Positions 1 through 7,912 of a stretch of 36,049 nucleotides of DNA are shown in pieces (the stretch's first letter is position 1; the number at the start of each line of letters is the position of its first letter). The stretch is from a bacterium (GTDB lineage Bacteria > Verrucomicrobiota > Verrucomicrobiia > Limisphaerales > J093). The notes beneath the pieces are model-generated. The model was not told where the DNA came from and did no database searches. It was given only the letters and a program-made list of their open reading frames with translations. The position numbers were made by a program, and so were the translations under genes. Location: assembly GCA_021823625.1 (NCBI GenBank), contig JAKANS010000047.1, forward strand, positions 1 through 36,049, in the 5' to 3' direction.

Positions 1-103
1 CCGCCCAGAGGCGCGCCGGTGACGTCCCAAAATCCGTCAGGAAAAACTCTTGCGAAAATCCGGAATCTTTCTAAAAGCACCCACAGATTGTGCTATAGAC
101 CCG
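1..103. repeat. 103-bp terminal inverted repeat, left copy
   Basis: Bases 1-103 are the exact reverse complement of 35843-35945, by base-by-base reading. The copy may extend left beyond the window. Its right boundary is seen because the match stops after base 103 (left flank reads ccggtattgc, right flank reads tgcggg). The repeat supplies the last codons of the leftward gene at 37-687. Its nature is unknown: it could be the end of a mobile or dispersed element, or an assembly breakpoint at a genomic repeat. Confidence 0.9.
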
Positions 104-687
104 GTATTGCTTGGGGGAACCAGAGTCCCGCAGACGATGAACAGTTTCGTGTCTGGATTCCCGTCACCATCGTCCACTTCTGTGCCGTGGTCCGGCGTGA
201 GGTCCACGACTTCGAACACCCGGAACAGTGAGCTGTAGCAGCCTGCAGCCTGATGCCAGTACGGGGAGATCACGGTGGCCTGTGAGTTGAAGTACACTCG
301 CGCGTAGCCCCCGTGGATCGTGTCGAATACGGCCGCCAGCCCGCTCCCGCTGGTGGGAGTTGTGCCTGAAGGAGACACATAGAGCGACCAGGTGTTGACT
401 GGTGTGATCGGTACGTAGGTTTGATTTATGCATGCTGGCGAGTCGGGGCAGTCGTTGGCGTCGTATTGGCACTTCACACCGGGAACGGCGGTCACCGTGG
501 CAGAGATCGTGTGATGCCCCACACACGTGTCCGGCAAAGCGTCGGGGCAACTGATTTCCAAGGTGGGATATGCTGCCCAACTCCACACCCAGTTCGGCAC
601 GCAGGGGTTCTCTGCCGCAGACGCGGTCATGAGGCCAGCGTAGGCCAGTCCGGTGAGCACGCAAGCACGGAGGAGGAATTCCCTCAT
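37..687 (-). CDS. Secreted protein of unknown function, 3' end replaced by repeat
   Basis: This encodes 216 residues starting at ATG 687. Residues 1-25 form a signal peptide (basic start, hydrophobic stretch, Ala-Ser-Ala-Ala end), so the product is probably exported. The mature part is rich in Cys, Pro, Thr and Ser and has no domain I recognise. Many cysteines suggest disulfides in the periplasm or outside. It is the last gene of a minus-strand trio, only 3 bp after the preceding stop, so it is probably co-transcribed. The final ~20 residues lie inside the 103-bp repeat, so the native C-terminus has probably been lost and the gene may be a fragment. Confidence 0.6.
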   Translation of the reverse strand: MREFLLRACVLTGLAYAGLMTASAAENPCVPNWVWSWAAYPTLEISCPDALPDTCVGHHTISATVTAVPGVKCQYDANDCPDSPACINQTYVPITPVNTWSLYVSPSGTTPTSGSGLAAVFDTIHGGYARVYFNSQATVISPYWHQAAGCYSSLFRVFEVVDLTPDHGTEVDDGDGNPDTKLFIVCGTLVPPSNTGSIAQSVGAFRKIPDFRKSFS

Positions 688-690
688 AGG

Positions 691-1680
691 TCAACCATTA
701 TTTCGGGACTGAATGTTACGGATCGCCGCCGCCACCGCCACGCGGACGCTGGGGTTCGGTTCGTCTTGAAGCCGCTTCAGGAGAGGTAGTTCGTGCGCAG
801 TGCCCACGGCGCCCACCGCGGCAATGGCGGCCACCCGCAGCGGGATTGTCTGGGCGGTTTCAGCGGCCGAGACCGCCTGGGCCAGAGCGCGGGATTCGCC
901 TGCCCGGGCGCAGACTTGAAATGCGGTGATGCGCGCCAAGTCGCCGGCGTCCGCGGCTTCAAGCAATTCCAGGCTTTTCCCCAACACGCGCTGGCGATCA
1001 ACGGCCGGTTCGATTGCGCTCAAGTGGAACAGCGCCAGCAGCGCCGTGCCGGCGAGGCTCTCCGATTTGCGTTCCAGCGCCGACCAGAACAGCTCCTGCA
1101 GTTCGGCCCGGCGGGTGGCGCCCAGCTTCGCGGCCCGATTGTTGTGCACCGCGGCTTCGTAGTACTCGAACAGGTGTTGCAGGGCGTAGTCGCGGATCAC
1201 GGCGTGCTGGTCCTCGTCTTCAACGATGGCTTGGAGCACGCTGTCCCACGGCTGTGGGGGAAGCGGCTGACGGGCCAGGAGGTTCATGACGCTGTTCTTG
1301 ATGCTGGCCATCCGCGCGAGCTTTTCGTCGGTGGTTTTCTGCCGGAGGAAGGCGTACAGCGTCTCGCAGTCGGCGCGGCTCAGCGGCCCGCCTTCGGCAA
1401 CTTCGCGCAAACGGACGGCGGCGTTCGGGCCGCAGATCTCGTCGATGAGCTGGGGTGTCGCCCGACCGGCCTCGGTTGGGGAGGCGCTGCGGCCATTGCC
1501 GGGCGCGAGGCCGGTGGCCGGCGTGACCGCGGCGCGGTCCCCGAGCGGGACGCTCTGGGAACCCGCAGGCGAGACGCCTGCGCTACCCTCCTTCGCCGGG
1601 TGGTTCAGTATCCACGCAATCGACAGCCCGGCGAGTCCGACAAGGACGATAGTGGAAAGCAATAGTCGTCTCGTTTTCAT
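691..1680 (-). CDS. Membrane-anchored HEAT-like repeat protein
   Basis: This encodes 329 residues from ATG 1680. Residues 6-27 are one hydrophobic segment after a basic start (MKTRR), acting as a signal anchor or signal peptide. After a low-complexity linker (about 30-75) the protein is Ala/Leu/Arg-rich and helical, with repeated units such as the C-terminal one containing DEPNPSVRVAVAAA, typical of HEAT-like scaffolds. Such proteins mediate protein contacts, and no enzyme site is visible. The linker contains a palindromic DNA repeat translated as AGVSPAGSQS. It lies 15 bp after the large PA14 gene and 3 bp before the next gene, so an operon is likely. The partner is unknown. Confidence 0.65.
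   Translation of the reverse strand: MKTRRLLLSTIVLVGLAGLSIAWILNHPAKEGSAGVSPAGSQSVPLGDRAAVTPATGLAPGNGRSASPTEAGRATPQLIDEICGPNAAVRLREVAEGGPLSRADCETLYAFLRQKTTDEKLARMASIKNSVMNLLARQPLPPQPWDSVLQAIVEDEDQHAVIRDYALQHLFEYYEAAVHNNRAAKLGATRRAELQELFWSALERKSESLAGTALLALFHLSAIEPAVDRQRVLGKSLELLEAADAGDLARITAFQVCARAGESRALAQAVSAAETAQTIPLRVAAIAAVGAVGTAHELPLLKRLQDEPNPSVRVAVAAAIRNIQSRNNG
1530..1592. repeat. Palindromic repeat inside the HEAT-like gene
   Basis: A perfect 8-bp inverted repeat, cgcaggcg/cgcctgcg, at 1564-1571 and 1575-1582 flanks aga. A second imperfect hairpin (ggtcccc/gggaacc, 1540-1567 region) lies beside it. The reading frame stays open across it. This composition resembles short dispersed palindromes that I recall as common in verrucomicrobial genomes. 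The outer boundaries are approximate. Confidence 0.5.
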
Positions 1681-1695
1681 AGTCGATCGGTTCGC

Positions 1696-4600
1696 TCACA
1701 GACCGTCATCCAGACGCACCGACCCCTGCCAGGCGGTGATGGTGTGGCAGACGGAAGTCTTCGCCAGCGCCGGACGGAGGAAACGCACGACGGCCTCTCC
1801 CAGTGGGTTGAAATCCGCCGCCGTCCAGCGTTTCAGACCGGTGCCGTCCTCGAAAACCACCCCGCCGACGATGAGCTTGATCTCCACCGCCACTTGAGAC
1901 GGCACCGGGCTGAGCACCAGTCCCATCTCGATCAGATCGGTCCCGTCGTCGTACCGGTCGATGATCTCGAAATCGGTGTCCGTTCCTGAGGACAGCCGGA
2001 AGCCATCCACGCGGGCGGCGCTGAGGATCGGACCACCTTCTCCCATACGGGCGACGATATAGCGCGGCTCGGCTTCATCGGTGACCAGCGCGAATCCTGG
2101 CCGATCTCCACCGGAAGCGCCACACGGAGTGAGCTTCAAGCGCGCATCCGGTTCGAGGACCACTTCGGACAGAGTCAACGCAGGTCCGGACCAGGTGCGC
2201 GGTCGCCCAACCCAAGCGGCCACTGCATCTCCCAGACTGACCGCAACGGCGGTGACGCGAATGGTATTGCTTCGGTTTCGGCCTCGGGCGTCCGTGAAAG
2301 CGCCCCGCACGACGAAGGTTCCGGCGCGTTCGAAGCGGTGCGCCACCGATTGCGAGGCGTCACCCGCGTGGACAAGCTGGCCGTCAACTTCGATGCGCGC
2401 CATTCCGCTCACCAACGACTGCGCGGCAGTGTCTTGGGGGGCGCATTTGAGCAAGAGGGCATCGCCCACACGCACGGCCATGTCCCGCGCGGTCAGCAGG
2501 TTGGTCGGTTCCCAAATGAGAGTGGAGTTTTCCCGGTAACCTCCGTTCTCGTAGGAGAGATGAATCTCAGTGCTTCCGTCAGGGGATAACGGCACCTCGG
2601 CATACCAGCGATCGTTTGGCGCGGGTTGAGGGGCAATGTTCACCCCGTCCGGACCGGTGATTGCCATCAGGCTCAGGAACTGGCCGCCCCCCTCCAGGCA
2701 CACGGGCGAAGTGATCGACCGGATGAGGGTTGAGTCTCTGCGAGAGTTGTCCAAACCGCAGTGTTGTTTAAGCCACACCTCAGCCCAGTCCCTGACACCG
2801 TTCCCGTTGGCATCGGGGCCTGGCAGTTGCTGGAGGCGAACCGCGGTGAGTTCGAATGAACGGCCTTTCCGGGCGTTATCCCAATAGAGGGATATGCGGT
2901 GCGGCCCGGCTTTAAGCCACGGTGCAAGCACGCGGACTGTGCCCGGCGCGTCAAACCCGGCCACCAGGAGCTTGCGGCCCAGATACTCGCCGTCCACCGA
3001 GACAAGCAGTTGGAAACCGCGATCCAAGTCATGCTGGTTATGGGTAGTGCCTTCGATCTCCAGTTGGTAGATGTCGGCTACGAGGGTGTTCAGTTGGTAT
3101 TCCACGGAGCCCCGGCGGTCGAGGGCGTAGAGTGAATCGCCCTCCGCTGCCCATCGCCCGAGCGTGGCGACGGCTGCGCTGCCTGGTACTTCGGCGACTT
3201 GCACGATCCCGGTGACGCGATCCTTCAGGACATCGCGGGCGGCTTCATCCAGGCGTGCCTCGATGTCGGCGGAGGTTCTGGCTTTCGCTGGGCCGCCAAC
3301 GCCACCGCCGGGAGGCTGAGCGGCCGTTTCGGTCAGCGGCAGGCCAGTTCCGGGTTCGGTCGAGTAGAGCTGGCTCGTGGGGATGGGCTGTTTGGGCGTC
3401 GAAGGGCTGCTCCAGAGCAGGCGGATCACCGCTTCCCGGGTACGCTCATAGAACTCCAGCTTGATCGGGTACTTCGCCCCGGCTGCCAGCAACAGGCGAG
3501 CGCTGCTCTTCGCCGCCGCCCGGTCGGCCCAAGCATCGATCACCAGGGCGTCACTGATCCAGAGCCGCGCCCCGTCGTCGCTCACGACGTGCAAGGCGTA
3601 CAGTCCGGTGTATTGCGGTTCGAGAAAACCTTCCCACCGCGCCGCGAAATAATTGGGCCCGATGCCCGTTGCGGGCTCGCCCGTGTCCCAATCGAAATCG
3701 ACGGCGGCATCGAGGCGGCGGACGGTTCGGCCGGCAGCGCTGTCGAAATACGTTGCTTGCAAGCCGTCCCCTGAGCCGGTGATGCGGGCTGGTTGTTCTG
3801 CGCTGGCCGGAACGCCAACAGTCACGCCGTCGAAGGTGGCGGTGCCGAGGACGGAGTTGTCGTGGCTGTTGACGGCGAGCCCGACGAACAGCGCTTCAGG
3901 CAGGTCCATCTGCTCGGTGTCCACCCACTCCCAATTTGCGCCGTCGCGGGACAGCCAGGCGGTGAAGACGTTCCCGCGCCGGGTCAGCTTGAGCCAGCCG
4001 GGTGCGCGAAAATCGCCGCCTGAATCCAACGTCGTGACGTCCTCTACGCGGCTCCGACGCAACAGGCAGACGCCTTGCCGCGGCGTGACGGCGAGCATCA
4101 AATGCCGGGCGGAAGCGCTCAATCCACCTCGCAGCACGATGCCCGCCTTGGCCCAGGGATCGGTGTCTTGCTGGCTGAGAATGCGGGCCACAATCTCCAC
4201 GTCGCCGGTCCAACGCTGATACGCAAAATGGAAGCCGTCCGCGTTGGCCCAGACATCGGCGCCAGCACCGGCGATTGACCAAATGCCCCCGGTCAGCGTG
4301 GCAGCCCCGGCTCGGCCGACGCGCCCGACATCCTGATTCACCCACGGCGTGGGCAGGTTTGGGTTCTGCGGCGGCGGCGGGGCGGGGTTGAGGTCTTCTT
4401 CGTAACGCCGCTGGATTTCAGCGAAGTTCGCGTCTGTGATCGACGTATAAAGCTGGTTCTGGGGAATGACCTGTTGGGGTGTTGACGGACTGCTCCAGAG
4501 CAGCCGCACACTCGCGCGGCCGCGGTCCTCGAAGTAATCGAGCCGCAAGACATATCGCCGGCCAGCCTCCAGGTTTACCACGGCCGTGGACATCGACTCG

Positions 4601-5781
4601 GTGTGTTCGTACCATTCGTCGATGATCAATTCGCCATCGAGCCAGAGCCGCGCCCGATCGTCGCACATCACGTGGAGCGCATACGGTTCGCTGAACTGGA
4701 CTTGAAGCTCCCCTTCCCAACGAACGGCGAAGTCATTCTTTTCCACACCTTCAACCGGAGCGCTTTCGCCCCAGTCGAAATCGATGGCCGGATCGATCCG
4801 CGTGATCACCCGGCCGCTCCAATCCTTGTGTTCGTAGTAGCTGGCTCGCAGGCCGTCTCCGGTCCCGACGATTGGAGTGTCCTCTACTTGCGACGCGGGC
4901 GTGGCGATTTGGACATGCTCGAAGGACGCGGCACAAATCTGCGAGTGGTCGTGGCTGGTCACGGCCAATCCCACGAAGACCTCGCGGCCGAGCGGGATCC
5001 GCTCGGTGCCCAACCATTCCCAGGCCACGCCATCGGCCGAGTCATAGCCACTGATCACGTCGCCACTCCGCACCAGGCGGAGCCACCGCGGCGGCGCGGC
5101 CTCCGTGATCGAATCGACGGCGCGGGTCACGCCCCCGGAACCGCGCTGCTGATACGTGGGGCCACGCGCCAGCGCCAACAGCCGCATGGCTTGATGCGCG
5201 TCGTCTTTGGTCGGACCGCCTGGGCGCAACCGCCGCAAAAACGTGGCCCCTTGCTCCGGCGTGATCGCCACCATGGCGTGGGGTGAACTCGGGGTGAGGT
5301 CCGACCGGATCATCAACCCAGCCTTGGCCCACGGATGGGTCTTCGAGACGCTGCGCACGCGCGCGATTGCCTCCACGTCTCCAGCCCAGGGAACATAAAC
5401 AAAGTGAAACCCATCGGCAGCGCCCCAGATGTCCGGGCCCGACGCTTGAACCTCGATCACCCCACCCTGGACAGCGAATCCCCCGGCAAATCCAACGGCG
5501 CCCACGTCGGCGTGGCTCCACTGGAGCTCCGGCACATCCCCTGCCCCTGCGGTCCGGCCCGGCAACCCGAAGGCCACTACCGCGACCAGCACGACCGCAG
5601 ACGCCAGGAAACGCACCAGCAGCATGCACAGGCGCACCGCGGCATCGTCTTGCGCCGTTCGATCCATCCTCCTTGCTGGCTGCGGCCGGAAGCCAGCGCC
5701 TGACTTCGGCGAGGAGCGAGCACACGTGATGCCGGGGGAAGCGGGCAGGAGTTCCGTCGCTTGGTAGGTTGTGGCCTGCAT
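1696..5781 (-). CDS. Large secreted protein with two concanavalin-like and two PA14 domains
   Basis: From ATG 5781 it is 1,361 residues; the start is preceded by GAGGA at a good distance. An upstream in-frame ATG at 5829 exists, and ATGs at 5667 and 5625 lie nearer the hydrophobic export segment (about residues 51-80). Domain order: concanavalin/DUF1349-like (about 115-295), PA14 (about 305-447), concanavalin-like (about 487-655), PA14 (about 669-807), then a beta-rich C-terminal region with a calcium-loop-like DANGNGVRDW segment. The two module pairs are clearly related: both concanavalin domains have WAKAG and both PA14 domains end RLLWSSPSTP. PA14 domains usually bind carbohydrate, so surface glycan binding is likely. 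No catalytic domain is seen. It heads the minus-strand trio. Confidence 0.75.
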   Translation of the reverse strand: MQATTYQATELLPASPGITCARSSPKSGAGFRPQPARRMDRTAQDDAAVRLCMLLVRFLASAVVLVAVVAFGLPGRTAGAGDVPELQWSHADVGAVGFAGGFAVQGGVIEVQASGPDIWGAADGFHFVYVPWAGDVEAIARVRSVSKTHPWAKAGLMIRSDLTPSSPHAMVAITPEQGATFLRRLRPGGPTKDDAHQAMRLLALARGPTYQQRGSGGVTRAVDSITEAAPPRWLRLVRSGDVISGYDSADGVAWEWLGTERIPLGREVFVGLAVTSHDHSQICAASFEHVQIATPASQVEDTPIVGTGDGLRASYYEHKDWSGRVITRIDPAIDFDWGESAPVEGVEKNDFAVRWEGELQVQFSEPYALHVMCDDRARLWLDGELIIDEWYEHTESMSTAVVNLEAGRRYVLRLDYFEDRGRASVRLLWSSPSTPQQVIPQNQLYTSITDANFAEIQRRYEEDLNPAPPPPQNPNLPTPWVNQDVGRVGRAGAATLTGGIWSIAGAGADVWANADGFHFAYQRWTGDVEIVARILSQQDTDPWAKAGIVLRGGLSASARHLMLAVTPRQGVCLLRRSRVEDVTTLDSGGDFRAPGWLKLTRRGNVFTAWLSRDGANWEWVDTEQMDLPEALFVGLAVNSHDNSVLGTATFDGVTVGVPASAEQPARITGSGDGLQATYFDSAAGRTVRRLDAAVDFDWDTGEPATGIGPNYFAARWEGFLEPQYTGLYALHVVSDDGARLWISDALVIDAWADRAAAKSSARLLLAAGAKYPIKLEFYERTREAVIRLLWSSPSTPKQPIPTSQLYSTEPGTGLPLTETAAQPPGGGVGGPAKARTSADIEARLDEAARDVLKDRVTGIVQVAEVPGSAAVATLGRWAAEGDSLYALDRRGSVEYQLNTLVADIYQLEIEGTTHNQHDLDRGFQLLVSVDGEYLGRKLLVAGFDAPGTVRVLAPWLKAGPHRISLYWDNARKGRSFELTAVRLQQLPGPDANGNGVRDWAEVWLKQHCGLDNSRRDSTLIRSITSPVCLEGGGQFLSLMAITGPDGVNIAPQPAPNDRWYAEVPLSPDGSTEIHLSYENGGYRENSTLIWEPTNLLTARDMAVRVGDALLLKCAPQDTAAQSLVSGMARIEVDGQLVHAGDASQSVAHRFERAGTFVVRGAFTDARGRNRSNTIRVTAVAVSLGDAVAAWVGRPRTWSGPALTLSEVVLEPDARLKLTPCGASGGDRPGFALVTDEAEPRYIVARMGEGGPILSAARVDGFRLSSGTDTDFEIIDRYDDGTDLIEMGLVLSPVPSQVAVEIKLIVGGVVFEDGTGLKRWTAADFNPLGEAVVRFLRPALAKTSVCHTITAWQGSVRLDDGL

Positions 5782-5829
5782 AAATTCCTCGCCGTTTGCC
5801 GGACCCGGCGCAGCGGCTCTGCCGCACAT

Positions 5830-6164
5830 GTGGGGTCTTTTTCCAACAATCGGGGAAATCCTCTAACAGAAGCGACCGGGGCGAGGTAGGGGAGAAGAGC
5901 CTACCCCGGGGTCGGCGCGCCTGGTGCTTTGCGCGACACTGTGTTCAAGCTGTGCGCTGCGCCCTCAGAGCTCCCGCCAGACCGCGAGCGCTCGCCACTG
6001 TTCTTCATGTTCAACTACTCAGAATCTACTGTGGTCTCTTGCAGGTCGTGGTTTCGGGTCCCTATCGGTCTCGATGTGCACACGAAAATTCACCGGCCAA
6101 CCCGTCGGCGAGGAATCGGATCGTGCGGCCTCTCGTAACTCGATCGATCCCGTTCAAACACTCC
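5830..6164. other. Intergenic region between divergent genes
   Basis: About 335 bases separate the minus-strand PA14 gene from the promoter of the kinase gene. A short inverted repeat (ggtagg/cctacc, about 5886-5906) is present. Open frames here show no recognisable protein. The promoter of the leftward operon should lie here, but I see no convincing -35/-10 pair. Confidence 0.4.
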
Positions 6165-6193
6165 GTGCCAATCGCCCAACTGCCGGTTACACT
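6165..6193 (+). promoter_or_regulatory. Candidate sigma-70-type promoter of the sugar kinase gene
   Basis: GTGCCA at 6165-6170, a 17-bp spacer and TACACT at 6188-6193. Transcription would begin at about 6200, so the mRNA would start almost at the ATG (6203). This matches the near-leaderless spacing at 20803 and 25655. Confidence 0.4.
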
Positions 6194-6202
6194 GTCCGCG
6201 CC

Positions 6203-7186
6203 ATGAACGCCAAAGACATGGATGCGCGGTCCCCGATTCTTTGCGTGGGCACCACGCCCGCGGTCCAACGGGTCATGGCTTTCGGGCGGCTTAAGCTGGA
6301 CGCCGTCAACCGCGCCGTCACCACCCGCGATGGCGTCGCGGGCAAGTCCGTCAATGTGGCGAAAGTGTTGAAGGCGCTTGGCGAACACCCCATTGCCACT
6401 GGCTTCCTCGGCGGTGACCGCGGCGAGTACCTACGCCTAACGCTCGAACACCGCGGCATCGAATCCGACTTCGTCTCGGTCGCCACCTGCACGCGGCAAT
6501 GCGTCACCGTGATCGACGAAGCAACCCGCGCGGTTACTGAACTCGTCGAGGAAAGCTCCCCGGCCGAAGCGGCTGATTTCGCGCAGTTGCTCGCCATCGT
6601 CCGTCGGCGCGTCGGCCAGTGTCGGGCCGTGGTCATGTCGGGAACCATCGCCCCAAACGGGCCGTCGGACTTGTACGCGCAATGTACGCGGATGGCGCAC
6701 GCCGTGGGCGCGATCTCGGCGGTGGATGCGCAAGGTCCCGCCTTGCTCGCCTCCCTCGAGGCCGGGCCGGCGCTGGTCAAACCGAACCGCACCGAACTCG
6801 CGGCCACCACCGGTCGCACGCTCGCCTCGGACGCGGAGGTGGTCGCCGCGCTGCGCGAACTGGCCGCGCGTGGCGCGCAACGTGTGGTGGTCACCGCGGG
6901 CCGGCAACCCACCCTCGCCTTCGACGGCCGCACCGTCTGGCGCGTCTCCGTACCGCAAGTCGCGGCCGTTAACCCGATCGGTTCCGGCGACGCCTTCACC
7001 GCGGGCTTGGTTTCCCGTTTGGCTCGGGGCGACGACCTCGGCGAGGCGTGTCGTTGGGGCACCGCTGCGGGCGCGGCGAACGCGCTGTCTCTGCTGGCGG
7101 GCGAGGTCGAACGCGCCGACGTGGAACGCCTGGCTCGCGAGGTGGAGGTACAGCCATTTCATCCCGCCTTGGCGAATCCGCGCTGA
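6203..7186 (+). CDS. PfkB-family sugar kinase (1-phosphofructokinase/tagatose-6-phosphate kinase-like)
   Basis: This encodes 327 residues from ATG 6203 (ATG 6218 is also possible; neither has a clear ribosome site). It is a ribokinase-fold kinase that transfers phosphate from ATP to a sugar or sugar phosphate. The N-terminus (VGTTPAVQRV) corresponds to the TLNPALD start of the hexose-phosphate kinase subgroup, and AGKSVNVAKVLKALG to its GGKGINVA sugar-binding motif. VKPNRTEL precedes the nucleotide site. The PfkB signature NPIGSGDAF includes the anion hole G260-S261-G262 and the catalytic base D263. Length fits the family. The exact substrate cannot be read. The gene stands alone between the PA14 operon and the sigma cassette. 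Confidence 0.8.
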   Translation: MNAKDMDARSPILCVGTTPAVQRVMAFGRLKLDAVNRAVTTRDGVAGKSVNVAKVLKALGEHPIATGFLGGDRGEYLRLTLEHRGIESDFVSVATCTRQCVTVIDEATRAVTELVEESSPAEAADFAQLLAIVRRRVGQCRAVVMSGTIAPNGPSDLYAQCTRMAHAVGAISAVDAQGPALLASLEAGPALVKPNRTELAATTGRTLASDAEVVAALRELAARGAQRVVVTAGRQPTLAFDGRTVWRVSVPQVAAVNPIGSGDAFTAGLVSRLARGDDLGEACRWGTAAGAANALSLLAGEVERADVERLAREVEVQPFHPALANPR

Positions 7187-7250
7187 TCCTCAACCCCCCT
7201 TGGGAACACGACCGGGAGCGACTTAATCCAAGAAACCGTCTAAGAAAAGC

Positions 7251-7325
7251 CGGACCGCCGTGTCTTACGCTTGGAAGCAGACACGTAGAGCAGGCCGAAA
7301 GCGGTCCGCACCCAGGCGACTGGGG
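7251..7325 (+). ncRNA. Structured leader upstream of sigma factor gene
   Basis: Two nested perfect helices are seen: cggaccgc (7251-7258) with gcggtccg (7301-7308), and directly inside it cgtgtct (7259-7265) with agacacg (7279-7285), whose loop can pair further (gctt/aagc). The strand 7286-7300 is left as a 15-base one-sided bulge. A second hairpin (cccag/ctggg, about 7311-7325) follows. There is no T-tract, so it is not an ordinary terminator. It may be a cis-regulatory RNA for the sigma factor gene or a dispersed palindromic repeat. Confidence 0.45.
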
Positions 7326-7339
7326 CGCTTGACTGACAA

Positions 7340-7912
7340 TTGACTCAACCCAGCGTGCCCGTAGCGCAACCCAACGAGGCCGGTGCGGAAGCCCCGCCCT
7401 GCGCGACGATCGAGGAGTGGTTCGCCGCCCTCGAAGCACCGCTCTTGACCTACGCTCTCCGGCTGCTGGCAGACCCGATCCTGGCGGAAGACATGGTTCA
7501 GGAAGCGTTCATGCGCTTACACACGCAATTCGACCAGGTGCGAGAGCCGAAAAGCTGGCTTTACCGTACCGTTCACAACCTGGCGCTCAACCACCGGCGC
7601 CAGGCGGGCAAAATCGTGGCGCTGACTCCAGCCGCCGCGGGCGACGATGAACCCGCCTCCGAACCGCCCGATCCCCTGCCCTCGCCGGACGAGGAGCTGG
7701 TTCGCGTCGAAGGCATCGGTCTTGTCCGTCGCGGGCTGCAAAACCTCAGTGCCCGCGACCAGGAACTGCTCCGCCTGAAATTCAACGAAGCGTTGTCCTA
7801 CAAGGAAATCAGCGCGCGCACCGGCCTCACGGTCGGCCACGTGGGTTATCTGCTGCACCACTCCTTGAAGTCTCTGGCGGCGGAACTGGCCAAGGCGGGC
7901 CTTGTGTTATGA
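7340..7912 (+). CDS. ECF-like sigma-70 family RNA polymerase sigma factor
   Basis: This encodes 190 residues. The start is TTG 7340; a stop at 7334 excludes anything further upstream, and GTG 7355 is an alternative. Region 2 is at about residues 34-87 (LLADPILAEDMVQEAF, then the WLYRTVHNLALNHRR helix that contacts the -10). Region 4 is at about 126-183 (LSARDQELLRLKF, then the helix-turn-helix YKEISARTGLTVGHVGYLLH). Regions 1 and 3 are missing, as in ECF factors. A Pro/Glu-rich linker separates the domains. Its stop overlaps the ATG of the VWA/anti-sigma-like gene (ATGA), which implies translational coupling and a regulatory pair. It should direct RNA polymerase to envelope-related promoters, possibly its own. 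Confidence 0.85.
   Translation: MTQPSVPVAQPNEAGAEAPPCATIEEWFAALEAPLLTYALRLLADPILAEDMVQEAFMRLHTQFDQVREPKSWLYRTVHNLALNHRRQAGKIVALTPAAAGDDEPASEPPDPLPSPDEELVRVEGIGLVRRGLQNLSARDQELLRLKFNEALSYKEISARTGLTVGHVGYLLHHSLKSLAAELAKAGLVL

Noticed and set aside
5924..6202. N-terminal extension of the sugar kinase
   Set aside because: The upstream part of the frame has no family similarity, and a promoter-like pair lies within it just before ATG 6203.
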